Shown: piece by piece, positions 24,157 through 36,589 of the stretch
Layout of the letters: the number at the start of each line of letters is the position of its first letter
Numbering within the stretch: position 1 is the stretch's first letter
NCBI RefSeq assembly: GCF_905475395.1
Contig: NC_058342.1
Span: 16,216,640-16,280,639 of the forward strand
DNA: 64,000 bases
Origin: Chrysoperla carnea
Taxonomy: Eukaryota > Arthropoda > Insecta > Neuroptera > Chrysopidae
Reading direction: 5' to 3'
The notes under the pieces: model-generated
The model's database searches: none
The model's input: the letters and a program-made list of their open reading frames with translations, nothing else
Told to the model about the DNA's origin: nothing
Translations under genes and position numbers: made by a program

Positions 24157-24639
24157 TATTATTTATAATAAAGAGTTTTATTTCAATCAAAAGATCAATA
24201 ATTTTTTTTTTTTTTTTGTAAGGATCTAATCCCTTTTAATTAAAAAATGGAGGAAACAATTTTTAAGTTTTTAGGAAAAAAAACACTTAAAAATATTTGA
24301 TATTTCTGAGGTAAGGTGTGTTGAAGAATATAAAATCCAATTATACAGGTTGTTCCATAAATGATTGACAGTATGAAATAATAATTATTAATACTTTTTT
24401 AATTTTAAACTATGTATTTAGAGTTTTGTTTAGAACGGTTTTTAAAATAGCAAAGATCTTGAAATTGCTTTAATTGTATCTAAGATAGGGCTGCATTAAC
24501 AATGAGGCCAGTGAGGCTGATCTCAAACCCCCAACTCTTTTGGGTCTCCATCAACTACGGTAGAAATTGCAAAAGAAAACTTTCGAATAAAACGAAAATC
24601 AAATTTTTCCAATTCAATCTATCGGGAGGAATAGGATTG

Positions 24640-24845
24640 AATGGTAAAAAAACTTTCAATTCATTCGAATTCATTCCAATTGAAATGAATCGGGTTTAAT
24701 TGGAAAAAAATTATAATTCATTCCGATTAATTCTTTTGGATTGAATCGAAATGAATTGGAAATTTCATATTGGGTTCTATTGGATTGAATTAGAATTCAA
24801 TTGAAATTATTTGGAAATTTGAATCGAAATTCAATCGGACTTTTT
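24640..24845. repeat. Degenerate AATTGAAT-type minisatellite
   Basis: Many variants of 'attcaattg', 'gaattggaa' and 'gaatcgaaa' occur in close succession. Confidence 0.6.
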
Positions 24846-24849
24846 TATC

Positions 24850-25729
24850 AGGCATACTAAATAAAAATCTTCGATATTGATAGGATTTTATGTCAAAATT
24901 TTGGATTTAGGGATTGAAACATATGAAAATGGAGCAAAACAATTTTCGAAAAGTGAAAAACACGATACAAATTCGAGAGTTCAACTATAACCAAGAGATA
25001 AATTCGGAGTTGAAAATTTTCTCCTAGTTGTGGACTCTTTAACCACATTTTTATCAAAAACAGCAAATCGCAGCATCGAATTCTTTGATCATCTTCAAAT
25101 ATTTCCAACTGAGCTATCTTATAGTTATAGTATATGACTAGAGAAATAACTTTGTGTGAAACTTTTTCAAACCACCTTCAAAATGTCGTTCAGAATTTTG
25201 TAGCTGTGAGAGCTGTAGATCAGAACGATCCGAACATTTTTGGGCGGCGATTTGAAAAATTTTCACAGAAAGTCATTTTCCTATCTAATCCAGAGGAGGG
25301 GGGGGGGTTTCATTTGATTATGCCATAATATCAATTAGATATGAAACATTACGTGGAATTTCGATATTTTTTGTGTCTCTAATGACTGAAAATAATCTCA
25401 AATTAAAAATAAATTATTTTTACAATTAAATAACAACATAATTCATAAATAAAAAACAAATTTTTTTTTATCGCTACTAAATAAATTAAATTCAGATTTT
25501 TCATTTGTGATTTTTCACGAAGTGAGTGCTTAAAACTATAAATTTTTAAATAATACCAATTTTTTTAAGTTATTAGATATCTAATATCTGAAAAATTCCC
25601 GTGTTTGATTGTAGATGGAAATTTTCGTTCAATTAATTTATAGTAGCGATATTAAAGTACACATATTTGGATGACGTAAAGGAATTTGCTTTTCGATCGT
25701 ACATTATCAGAATTCTGTCATCATACAAA
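24850..25729. other. Intergenic, nothing recognised
   Basis: AT-rich. A G10 run lies at about 25299-25309. Confidence 0.35.
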
Positions 25730-25731
25730 TA

Positions 25732-26467
25732 CAGAAGAGTCTAGATAATCGAAGACATTAACTTAATTATTAATTACTCTAAAATTATATTGTTTGTTTG
25801 TATATACATCTAATATGATTGTTATTATTCTAAAGCATAATAGCATTAAAATAATACATATTTAATACTTGGTGTACAGTCATGCTTAAATAAAAACATT
25901 TCAATGATTTTTTGCAATGTCTCATTTTATTTATAACTACCTTGATACCTGCCCGCTTCACCGGACTTAAAAGTAAAAACCACCGCTTTACAGCCACCAC
26001 CTCTCTTTATCTCACTTATGCCCCTTCCATAACACTCGAAGAGATTGTTTTACACAGCACAGTTTTCAATTTTTTATAAGTATAAAATAGTTCATTGAGT
26101 AAATCAGAAAAGATGGCCATGAATTGTTCTACATTTACTATTTTAAATTTTAAAAAAAATCTTAAATTTATGATTCAAAATGATGATCATAGATGGAACA
26201 GTAAAATTTCAGAATAAATTAAATTTGTTAAAAATTTTTAAAAAACATATATCTTTATAAATTATAGCTCATGTGTTATTCCGATGCATAAACTATATTG
26301 TTGTACAGTTTCATTCAAATTCCGTTCGGTAGTTTTTGCGTGAAAGCGTAACAAACAAACATCCATACTTTCACATTTATAATATATAGGGATTAATTTT
26401 TCCATATAGTTCCAGTAATCGAAACACCACTGGTTTTTATGGAGCCCCGATTATTGCGACTCTACTG
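25732..26467. mobile_element. Pogo-like MITE with a nested Helitron
   Basis: Inverted ends CAGAAGAGTCTAGATAATCG and, from the right, CAGTAGAGTCGCAATAATCG, with TA at both borders. Its interior was invaded by the Helitron at 25937-26392. Confidence 0.6.
25937..26392 (-). mobile_element. Non-autonomous Helitron, minus strand
   Basis: Read on the minus strand it starts TCCCTATATATTATAAATG after an A. It ends with a hairpin around GAAGCGGGCAGG followed by GTAG|T, a variant of CTAG|T. It is closely related to the Helitron at 5376-5805. Confidence 0.75.
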
Positions 26468-26689
26468 TACCAGAAAAATTTCTGTTAATGTGTATCTGGT
26501 TTAAAGATTGAAATCATTTGATCGAAATTCGTTAATCAGTTAAGTCGCCCTGAAATATATTTTTTGATTTTTTTTTTCGGTTTGTTTACAAATATCATAC
26601 ATCTCATTTTCGTACAAAACTTATGGTCGACATATTTTACTTTCAACTTTATGATCGACTTTCAGTTGACAAGTTGCTTTGAAAGCGAT

Positions 26690-27000
26690 TATAATACATT
26701 GATTTTTGGTTTCCGTTAAAACTTTTTGAAACTATGAATTAAGGTAATTTTGATCATGCTGATCAAATGTTCTTATGAACTCAAAGAGCTTTCCCTTCCG
26801 AGCTACGACCTTTCTTATGCCTACATGAGATATTCGTTTTTGGTTTCGTTTAAAATTTTTTGAAAATTATGGATTAAGGCAGTTTTGATCATGTTGATCA
26901 AAAGTTCTTATGGACTCAAGCCTCAACAACCCTTCTATTCCGAGCCTTCATTTTTGGTTTCGGTTACAATTTCTTGAATCGGATTTTTTAACGACTATGG
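26690..27000. repeat. ~125-bp tandem repeat, 2.5 copies
   Basis: The units contain 'ttttggtttc', 'attaaggtaattttgatcat' (or close variants) and 'gttcttatgaactcaa'. A related single unit is at 39825-40010. Confidence 0.7.
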
Positions 27001-27749
27001 TGGCGTTACGATTTTAAAGCAATTTCGTCTATTTCATCCAAAATGTCTATATTTAAAAAAAAATTTCTTAATGGTGATTTTTTACAATGAAAAAAATACA
27101 TAATTCGAAAATTTTTAGATATCTTAGAAATAAGAGTATTTTGTTTTTTTAATAAAAGCCTAAAAATAATAAGTTATAATAGCACTTGGGAAATAACATT
27201 AACAACAAGGAACGGAGGTCGACAGAACTTTTTAAGTTAATAATTTTTCTCTTACGAGTTATAAGCCCCGTGATACTAAATAGAACAATCAGGATGTATA
27301 TGTATTCCTTTTTCGATGTTTCAATGTGCTGCCATTTTGGTGTTTAGTACCAGATTGTCCTATACTTTGACTATGGAGCGTAGAGGTAAGGAGGACCATC
27401 TTATTGTATCAAAAAGTGTCCATCGAAAACCAGCAAATAAAGATGGCGCTGCTGTAGCAAAAGTGTAAGTTATAAAAGAAAAGCTCAAAGTAATAAGAAT
27501 AAGACTCACATCAAATATCCTTTTGCTACACAAGCGCCATTCTGATCAATTTTAGAACTGTGATTTAATGTTTTCAGCTGAAATCTTTATTACTTTGACC
27601 CCTATTTATGGTGTTCCTTAACTTTACCATCCATAATTTTAGCATATGGCAAGTTTGGCTAGGTTAGATTAGGCGACGCCCATGAGTCAATGGCCTCATT
27701 AATTATTTCTTTAAAATATAATGGCACGTTGCTACATAAACGTTCTCCA

Positions 27750-27870
27750 CCCCAGGCCTAAATTTTGCTTTTTCAATTCTCAAATCATAGACGATCTGAA
27801 ACTAAATATCATTGATCCCATTCAAGAGAAAGGTGTGGAAATGTTAACAAGTTCATCGATGTTATATTTT
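27750..27870 (+). pseudogene. DDE transposase fragment (Tc1/mariner-like, DUF4817 type?)
   Basis: The frame reads IIDDLKLNIIDPIQEKGVEM. The same sequence occurs at 44465-44520 just after a DFFL.GYLKDK motif, which marks it as the tail of the same transposase family (…TIDDLK..I…I…). Only a fragment remains. Confidence 0.5.
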
Positions 27871-27891
27871 TTCATTTTTGTTAACCGGGAT

Positions 27892-28190
27892 GTTGTCGCC
27901 ATATTAGCTCAGTTGGATAAGGCGTAGCCAATTTCGTCCGCGGTATGCTTAGGGTAGCGGGTTCGTTTCCCACCATCGCAACAAAATTAAATTAATTAAT
28001 AATTGTGATGGGCTGGTGTAGTGCATGGTATATGCATGAAGGAGGTGCACTCAGCCTCTGAAATTGAGAAGCTGATATATGAAATTATCAGCGGTGGTAA
28101 AACACATATATGGTATCACTATAGGCTCTATAACCTGCCTAAGTGTGTCCGTCGTGGACAGCCAATATAATATAACCTAACCTAACCTAA
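27892..28190 (+). mobile_element. tRNA-derived SINE with (CCTAA)n tail
   Basis: The head has a box A (TTAGCTCAGTTGGATAAGG, ~27904) and a box B-like GGGTTCGTTTCCC (~27959). GTTG at the start pairs with CAAC at ~27980, like an acceptor stem. The body ends 'gacagccaatataatata' followed by three CCTAA units. A related 3' part, reversed, is at 63876-64000. Confidence 0.85.
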
Positions 28191-28835
28191 ATGTTTTCAC
28201 TTGTCATTGGTCCATAATATATAACATTCTATAATAAAATACCAAATTGGCGGCATATTTAAAAATAACATTGAAATGAAAACCCAAAACATTCTTTATT
28301 AAAAAATATTCTGTCAACGCTCCGTTATTTTCTAGCCATGTTTTTAAAGCACTAGACACTCCCTTCAATATCTTAAAACAATTCCAAATTAAAATATTTT
28401 CAATTATCAATTCTGTCGGGCATTTTATATTTCTTCCCAAAAAAAAATTACATTCTATTTTGAAATATTTCTCGTTTTGCATTAACCATCATTAACCAAA
28501 TTTTCCATAATCTAAAAGCCTTCAATTTCGAAGTATGATCTTATATTCGTTCACAATCGAAAAGAGAAATCCAACTTGAAAGCCTCGCGTACTAAGCAGC
28601 CGAAAAAATTTGGCTTTATATGTCAACCTTGTGTTTTCGTTTGAAATAGATAAAAATATTTTTCATTCCAAAACTAAATAATTTTTTTGCTGCATTGCTA
28701 TTTACACGGAGACTTTTAAGAGGATTTTCTCATTTAAAATTTTCAAAAAATCGATTTTGGAACATAAATATGTCCTTTCGTAAAAGTGTATGAAGTAATT
28801 CGTGATAGAAAAAAAGATTGCTATTGATAAATGGT
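28191..28835. other. Intergenic, nothing recognised
   Basis: Short open stretches only, with no motif. Confidence 0.35.
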
Positions 28836-28950
28836 AAGTAACCTGGTAGTCTAAATTAGAACTACCCAAAACGGGATAGCTTCCAAGTACAAGTATTGTC
28901 ATCTGATAATCTAAATTGGAACTACTCAATTCGGGTCAGTTTCCTGTTTT
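28836..28950. repeat. ~58-bp tandem duplication
   Basis: 'gtctaaattagaactaccca' recurs as 'atctaaattggaactactca', and each is followed by a cgggatagctt / cgggtcagttt block. Confidence 0.65.
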
Positions 28951-29272
28951 ATTTAGTACGAATTATTATCGCCAGTTGGCGGGGTTGCAAGTTCCAGTTA
29001 TCAATAAAAATCGGCGCAACTGGTACGACGTTTTCCTCGTAGTGTACGCAATCGATCTTTAAAAATCGAAAGGCTAACAATAAATTTGTAAAAAGATAAA
29101 TTCATCCGCAAAGAATGGTTTTTGAAATTATTATAAATATATTAAAAATTAACTTTTTAAAGATTTATTGTCTACTTTTAAATTCCACGAATTTAAAAAA
29201 AAATACAGGAGGCTTGCAAAGTGACGCACCAGCTATTAAGGATATTAATAAATATAATAGTTATTTTTAACC

Positions 29273-29440
29273 CCCGACGCAAAAAGATGGATGTTATAAG
29301 TTTGACCGCTATGTGTGTGTCTGTCTTTCTATGGCATTGTAACTCTTTTACGAATGAACCGATTTTGATTTTTGGTTTGTTTGAAAAGTAATTTAACGGA
29401 GAGTGTTCTTCAAGAAAATTGCTTCAGTTTAAAGAGAGCT
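29273..29440 (+). repeat. Fragment of an interspersed CCCCCGACGC repeat
   Basis: It has 'aacccccgacgcaaaaagat', 'aagtttgaccgctatgtgtg' and 'gaaccgattttgatttttgg'. An inverted relative is at 55553-55790. From memory, this repeat type is widespread in insects. Confidence 0.55.
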
Positions 29441-29625
29441 ACAATGGAAAAATTGGCTTTTTGTGTTTTTGGCAATTCTAAATGACAAAGTCTCCTTTTT
29501 TAAACAAACGATTTACACAGCAATGGCGTATTTAGAGAGGGGTATAAGAGGATTCGTTCTCTGGCTTGAGCTTCATATAATCCAATAATGGCACTACCAC
29601 TTCACGACTCTAAAAAATTGTTATA

Positions 29626-30130
29626 CAGTGTGTCGCATTTACTTAAATTTATTACAAGTTTACTGAAATATTTGAATACATAACACTATTAAATTATCAA
29701 TTTGCCCAGTTTTTACATTCCATAGTACACTGGTTATAAAAGTTGATTTTTAATTGTATAACTAGCGCTATGGAATGTAAAAACTGGACAAATTGATAAT
29801 TTAATAGGTTATGTATACAAATATTTCAATAAACTTATAATTATTTTGAGTAAAGGCCAAAATAAAAAAAACTAAAGATGCGAATTTTGTTATGAAAATA
29901 AGCTATCTTTTTCTAATAGTTTTTTTTTTCAATATCTCTGACGCTAGGCAAAATATTCAGAATCGGCCCTATTTGTCAATTTATAGTAGGCTAAGTTTAA
30001 AGTTCTGATTTAGATTAAGAATCTTGAAAAATGTGACCCATCGCCCTATATAACTGTACAAAATTTCAAATCGATATTCCTATAAATAACGAAAATATAA
30101 GGATGTCTTTATCTTAAATGCGGCATACTG
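29626..30130. mobile_element. Tc1/mariner-type MITE with an internal hairpin
   Basis: Ends are CAGTGTGTCGCATTTA and, inverted, CAGTATGCCGCATTTA, between TA dinucleotides. Inside, about 29634-29745 and 29760-29856 are reverse complements (tttttacattccata against tatggaatgtaaaaa). Confidence 0.75.
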
Positions 30131-30506
30131 TATATATTTAAGATTTTAGAAATTTGAATTGATTTAAGGAAAGTAAGGAAGAGCATCTTTTTACCCACAC
30201 TCTGAACACGATAATGGCTTTAAGCATGAATATTGATTTTTTTTAGAGGAATAAGTGGAAGAATATGCCAAGGAAATTAATAATTTTTCACCCGAACAGA
30301 GCTGATATTCCCTTAAATAATATATAATTATTCATTATTTAAATCTAAAAATTTTCAACGGCCTAAAAATAATTTTTGTACTATTATAAACAAAAATTTT
30401 CACACAAAAATTTTGAATAAAAATCAAATTTTTCTAAAAATGAAAAAAAATTAATTAAAAAAATAAATTTTGGAAAATACTCTTTATTCGAGATAAGATT
30501 TATTTA

Positions 30507-31510
30507 CAGTCAAAATCGGTTATAATGACCTAAAGGTATAAACTGAATTCAAATATAAATACATCCGTTATCAGCAACATTGGAAAAAATAGACATATCG
30601 GTTATAGTGACCAAACATTCTCTATCTAAAGAAAATCTAAAAATATATTATTGAGATAGGTTATAAATTTATAGAATTTATGGCGCCTATCTGGGCGAAG
30701 TCTAATCATCGGTCGTTGCGTACTGTGTACTGCGCATCAGACATTGAAAACAATTGTGTAATTTTTTTTCTCATATGGAAATTGGAAGCCTTCCTTTTCC
30801 TTCATTCTTTCTTTAAAATACTTTTTAAATTTAAGTATAATTAATTAATCTAGAATATATTTATTCTATTTCCTGGCAAAAGATTTTGGAAAAATTCAAA
30901 ATCACCTTTGAAGATGAATTAATGTTATTTTCTCATGGAGTAAATTTTTGAAGCTTTACAAATCGCTTATAACGATCATTAGATATAACAATCATAATTG
31001 CTATCTTATGCTATCATAGAGCGCTTCCAATTTGGAGTGCCTCGACTTTTTGGTGTTTCAGTTTATCTTCTGATGATTGAGCTGTCATTTTTCTTCAGAC
31101 GAGTATAATTTATCGTAGTTTCTAGTGAAATTTCTCTCTTGAAGATAATTATTTTATTCATAATCAAAATAATATAATTTTGTGGTTATGTTTATAAATT
31201 TAAACAACAGCTGGTCATTTAATTTGACAATTAAATTTTAGTCAACTCAGTTTTTATAAATTTTTTTATGAATTTTATTTGTTTTTAATGCGTATTAAAT
31301 TTGATCAATAAAATATTGTGTTATCTTAATTTATTATAAAATTTTTAGTTATAAAAAATTAACTCAAAAATGATTGCTGATTTGAGTAAACTGTATCCCG
31401 TCTCGACATAGCTATACTACCTCAAATAAACATATCGCTTATAGGGACTATCGGATATAACGATTAAAATTGTACGATCCCTTCAATGTCATTACAACCA
31501 ATTTTGATTG
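30507..31510. mobile_element. Pogo-like non-autonomous element, ~1 kb
   Basis: Left end CAGTCAAAATCGGTTATAAT; right end, inverted, CAATCAAAATTGGTTGTAAT. The end motif is repeated inside at ~30597 and ~31430. No transposase frame is left. Confidence 0.65.
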
Positions 31511-32399
31511 TGTTTCAAAAATTTAAATTTCAGGTAAAATAGTTTTTAAGAATTATTTCTTTTCAGCTTATATACTAATACATTTTTTTTTTTCAGAGGC
31601 GTGTATTTAAAAATTTTTCTTAAATTGGAAAATCTGCGTTCACAAAAAAAGAAAAACAAAAATGATTTGGAAACAAGATTTTTATATACTTGTTTTCATA
31701 AAGCACTTAGCCAAGCATAATTTTTCATTTATGCTAAAAGAGTTTTTTTTAAATATAATTTTAAGGAAAGCAATTTGTAATAATAGGTTTAGGTTCACGC
31801 GTGGTATTTGACAATCATTTTAGAATGGTTGGAAATTTGAGAGACTATTTTCAAAATTGTGTCTAATAACTCTTTCCTGTAAAAAAATATCCATAACCGG
31901 AAATTTCTTTATTATTATTACACGGATTGCTGATTTTCAGTAATTTTTCTTCAATCAAATTTAATCTTATCGAATAATTAAAAATTTTGCAAGCTTTATG
32001 AAAGAGAAGTCCCCAGTTATGAAAATTCTCTTAAAGGGAAAAGGTTCGTAACCTTGAAATAACTTCTCAAATTTCCAGCCATTCTGAAATTACTATCAAA
32101 TATAACGCCAGATCCTTGACATATTTGTAATAAAAGTTTTTTTTTTTTTTTTTTTTTATAAATTTTGAAATGCAATAGTTTCATAAAATGAAAATTAATT
32201 TTTTTTTTATAAATATAATTTTTTGGTATTTTTTGTTGTTGTTTATTTAGAAAAAGAAAATGAAATAAATGCTTTTTAACATAATCGTACAAAACTTAAC
32301 ACTATTTCAAAGCAATTTTCAATTTTCGTACGAGATTTTGATTAAGAGGAAATTATTCTAAAATTACAGAACTTTTAACTTAAATTAAACAATCAGTGT
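31511..32399. other. Intergenic, nothing recognised
   Basis: AT-rich with T homopolymers. 'gaggcgtgtatttaaaa' at ~31597 looks like a hAT terminus without a partner. Confidence 0.35.
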
Positions 32400-32860
32400 A
32401 TGAGTTATCATAAAAATTTCATTATTTCTAGAATAATCTGAAATATTCCGAATCGATTTATAAATTTCTAGAATAATTTTGAAAGTTCTAAAATATGTTA
32501 AACTGTTTTAAATGAATTGAAAATGTTATGATTGAATTTGGAATATTCTCGATGGTTTTAGAAATTTAAAAATGATTTGGAAAGCTCGAAATTATATTTG
32601 TATGTTTTAAATAAATTGAAAATAATTCGAATCGATCTATGATGTTCTGGATTAGTCTAAAAACTTGAAAAGCGCTACAATTATAAAAATATTTTAAATA
32701 AAACGATTTTAATCATTGTAGAATGTTCTGAATTGCTTAAAAAATCTATAGAATGATCTGCAACGCCTTGAAATATATTTGAATGTATTGAAAATGTTTA
32801 TTATCAGTCTAGAACATTCCGAATTTTAATGCCATAGAAAACAATTTTTAAGTCGAACGA
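32400..32860. repeat. Degenerate minisatellite of TTCTAGAATAAT type
   Basis: Units such as 'tctagaataatctgaaatat', 'tttagaaatttaaaa' and 'attgaaaatgtt' recur every 60-70 bp with heavy decay. Confidence 0.5.
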
Positions 32861-32894
32861 AAATAATTGAGAATGTAATTTATTACCGTAACTT

Positions 32895-33852
32895 TATACA
32901 TTACAGTCTGCATCAAATCCGGTAGTTCTGATTTTTCGCTAACTTGATTTTTTGCAGACAGATTTTGTCGATTATAGCCTTAAAGGAGTAGTTTTTGAAG
33001 TACCTTTTAAGATGTTTTTAAAGAAGACTAAATTTACTAAAATATGAGACTAGAATCGTCTCTATAGATCCAATAGTTTCCGAGAAAAAGCTATTCAACA
33101 TTCATCATTTATTCTAAATTCGCAATTTTCAGATATCACTCGAACTAATATTTCAAACTCGAATATTTCAGATATCACTCGAACTACTCTAGCTGGTTGT
33201 AGTTCCTCTCTGACGGAATGTGCTAGTGTTGTTCTGGGTCAAATTATTTCAAAACGAGATAATATTGCAAAAAATTGCGAGGTTCGAAAAAATTATAAAC
33301 TTTGAAAGAACTTTTCGAAAACTATTGGGTTTACAGAGACGATTCTAGTCTAACATTATAACAAATTTAGTCTGATTTAAAGAATCTTGAAAAAGTACTT
33401 CAAAACTATCCATTTAGGGTTATAATCACCAAAAACTTAATAAAAACTGTAATTTTTTCGTTTTTTGGCAAAGTTGCGTACATCGTTCAAGGCCACAAAC
33501 TTGGATTAGTCATTGGGACAACATCATAAACAAATCTGCTTAAAATCAGAACTACCGGATTTGACCTAAGCTCTGATGTATCAAGTTACATCGATAAATT
33601 TTGAAAGGCTTTATCTCAGTAAGTATTGGGTCCCATTCTCGTGTCATATTTCAGCAAATTTAATCTACTTTAAAAACGTTCTGAAAAGGTTTCACCAAAA
33701 AACTAGTCTTTTAGGGTTATAATCGCCAAAATCCAAGATTTTTCGATTTTTGACAAAATTCGAGGTTACAAATTTGGATTATTCATTAGACCAACATTAT
33801 AAACAAGTCTGCAAAAAATCGGAACTACCGGATTTGATGCAGATTACACTAT
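32895..33852. mobile_element. Palindromic element with three internal modules
   Basis: The ends share CTGCATCAAATCCGGTAGTT in inverted orientation, with TATA at both borders. A ~300-bp module (actaccggattt, 'ttagggttataatc', 'gacgattctagtc') occurs first inverted, then twice direct. Confidence 0.75.
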
Positions 33853-35202
33853 ACTTTCAAATCAATAATTGTATAATTGAAAAAGAAAAAAATTCGATCG
33901 AAGCGTTTGCAGCTAGTATCATATAAATTCCCATATAAAATATCCTCCAAATAAAACTAACAAAATTAAATGATTTCTTATAAACAAGTTGTTAAAAATA
34001 AGTTCAAAGTTCTATTATTTTAAAAGGAAAATATTTTATATATATTTTAGATAAATTTTCTAGTCGGGATTTAATTTTTTTTAATTCAAGCCATAATCAG
34101 AAAATGCACCTAAAGTGAATCCGGTGTCAAATAACGTATCAAATATCTCGTGTGAAAATACAATTTTTCTTACAAAAACATTTTTTTAAAAGAAAAAATT
34201 TCCTTGATTTTTTTTTCTATAACCCGTAAGAAATTAAATTAGTGAATGTGTGACTTAGTTTTTATAACAAATAAAAAAAGAGAAAAATTAAAAACAAAAA
34301 AGTAGTGGACGGGTCATTTTACCATGCAAATTTGTAAAATTTAAAAAGGATAAAACATAATAAACAATCACCAGGTTAAAAAAAAAACAAAAGAAATCAC
34401 ACAGTAAAGTATCCTGAAATGATGGGACACATCGACAGACACAAATATTTTTAGTTTGAGAAAGAAATCATTAAGAGTGAGACCTTTTGATTCTTTCGTA
34501 CGAGTTTAATAGGAATCAAACGAAATATTACAGTGAATCACATTTCACATCAATCACAAGATTCAAATAAATCAACTTCTGAAAAATCAAACAACACACG
34601 ATAACTCATTTATTATGGTTAGCCGATATGACGCGCATCGACCCGTTTGAAGATATTTTGCTGTCGAAGCCAAGTTGGTCAGTTCGTGCCCTCTTCACTA
34701 ATTTCAACAATTCAATTTCATCAAGACGTTTCTCAATTCAAATACTTTAAATTACATATTTCGATCGAATTGTATCATGATTAGACCTTCTTGTGTCTCT
34801 GATTGTTATGATTACGATTAGAAAGAGAAATTTCGTTTCCTTAATTATCGAGAAGTTAAAAATTTTGATTGGTTCAATTTTAAATGACTATATACCCTCC
34901 ACATCCTTCATAGAAGTTATTTTTCCAATTTTTTCACCTAGCTGGCATTGTTCAAGGGTCATAGTAAACCTTCAAAACAGGAGTGCAACATTTGGAGCTA
35001 TTTAAAATCTTTAAATAGCCAAGGAAATGATAGCGCTAAGGCGTTTAACGTCTTAGCACTTGGCTGCTTGGCATTGAGAGACCTTAAGTTTAAATTCCAG
35101 TAGTGGCAATTCTTTAGCTTAGGCTGTAGTAAGTAGGCTAACAAGTTCGTATTCTATCACATAGATGGTGCCACTAGTATTAAATCCATATAATTTTTAG
35201 TT
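33853..35202. other. Intergenic, nothing recognised
   Basis: AT-rich; no gene or element end supported. Confidence 0.4.
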
Positions 35203-35620
35203 AACCCTCACTTTCAAAAGACATGTGTATAAATTTGACAGCTGTCGTACTATTAGTTTGTCAGATATATCGTTTTGAGTAACTTGCTGTTTTATCAAGA
35301 CAATGCATCGTGTCACAACTCAATCAAAACGATGGCAAATTGCATGAATTGGGCTTCGAATTGCTTCCGTATCCACCGAATTCGCCAGATCTGACTCCCG
35401 GCGACTTTTTCGTGTTCTCAGACCTTAAGAGAATGCTCGCTGGAAAAAGATTTAGCGCCGAAGAAGAGGTAATCGCCAAAACTGAAGTCAATTTGAGGCC
35501 AGACAAATCGTACTATGAAAATGGTATCGAAAAATTGTATGAATTGTATTGAATTTTACCAAAAAAAACCTGTTTTAGTCTATGTTAGCCAACGAACCTT
35601 TCAGCCCAACTGTTACATGA
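35203..35620 (+). mobile_element. Internally deleted mariner element
   Basis: A leader with 'ttgacagctgtcgtactatt' is joined directly to the transposase C-terminal region and followed by 'ttggctaacatagac' (inverted) near the right end. The N-terminal and central transposase are missing, the usual outcome of internal deletion in mariners. Confidence 0.75.
35289..35552 (+). pseudogene. Mariner transposase C-terminal fragment
   Basis: One frame shows LFYQDNASCHNS, the block around the second catalytic Asp. After a frame change the text continues LHELGFELLPYPPNSPDLTP, DFFVFSDLKRMLAGKRF and NGIEKLYELY. PPNSPDL followed by DFF is the third-Asp motif of mariner (D,D34D) enzymes. About 90 of ~345 residues remain. 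Dead. Confidence 0.8.
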
Positions 35621-36043
35621 CTAGTTTCGAAATTTAAGCTTGCTTGATTTACAAACAAAAGTCGAAAGTTCGAATTTATTGAGTTATTGCCGATACATCA
35701 GTTTAAAGTTATCCAGACAATTGTTCTCGATTTAATTTACTTAAAAAAAGCTCAAGAAAATCTCAATCTATTACACAACCCTTCAGCTAGCGTAAGTTTC
35801 GGTATAATACCATCCTTAGACTACTCAAGGAAATTTCCTAAAATTCGATACTTTACTGTGCAAAGTCTTTAAAAATAATACAAAAGTACAGAAAAATGCA
35901 TTTTTTTTTTTTTTTTGAAAAACGAAAAATAAATTATTTACAGCGATTTTTTTTTAAATTTTCTTTTTACAAATTTTTATCATTGTGCTAATTAAAAAAA
36001 AAAAAAAAAGAGAAAAACATAGGAAAATTTATAATAAAGAGAT

Positions 36044-36589
36044 CTAACCTAGAGTTGTGGGATGAATTTGGGACGAAGATGACGACGATGTCGACTCAAT
36101 AACATTCACTTCACTATTAGCTAAACTATTTTGAGCGACATTAGCCAAGTCTTTACTAATATCACCATTATTCGATATACTCGCTGTATCATTCTCAAAT
36201 TTGTCACCAGGAGGCACTGTGGTACTATTTCGCTGTGTACTATTTGTTGATGATGTTAACGTTGAATCACCAACGCCAATTGAATCGTCTGTTGAACTCG
36301 ATGAACTACGTATATCACCTTCCATTTGTCCGGCTCGTAGTGCATGGTATGCGATGCGTAATATTAGCCAGGTCCAAATTATATGTAAGACTAACAGTAA
36401 TAGGAGTAAAGTGTTGAATATGTAGTAAGCGGGGAACATTGGTAGAATTTTTGGGGCTTCAATTGATGTGGAACGGATAATCCAGAATGGATAGAAGCCA
36501 GTTCTTGTGATGATCCATAATAATGTGAAGATACCGAATACGCAATCGCACATACTTTGCCAGCCCATGTATTTTAACATTTTTGCCAA
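36044..36589 (-). CDS. schlank: Ceramide synthase exon 4 (residues 254-434)
   Basis: The acceptor TTTTTAG is followed by LAKMLKYMGWQSMCD. It encodes the last two membrane regions (FGIFTLLWIITRTGFYPFW; YIFNTLLLLLLVLHIIW), the cytosolic Ser-rich tail with SSSSSTDDS, and the stop TAG. The tail is low-complexity and likely disordered. Confidence 0.93.
   Translation of the reverse strand: MAKMLKYMGWQSMCDCVFGIFTLLWIITRTGFYPFWIIRSTSIEAPKILPMFPAYYIFNTLLLLLLVLHIIWTWLILRIAYHALRAGQMEGDIRSSSSSTDDSIGVGDSTLTSSTNSTQRNSTTVPPGDKFENDTASISNNGDISKDLANVAQNSLANSEVNVIESTSSSSSSQIHPTTLG

Noticed and set aside
27373-27470. Possible transposase N-terminus starting MERRGKED
   Set aside because: No known domain and no continuity with the fragment at 27750.
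32017-32292. 91-residue lysine-rich frame
   Set aside because: Low-complexity translation of a poly-T tract.
36201-36425. Plus-strand open stretches opposite ceramide synthase exon 4
   Set aside because: Shadows of the real exon on the other strand.
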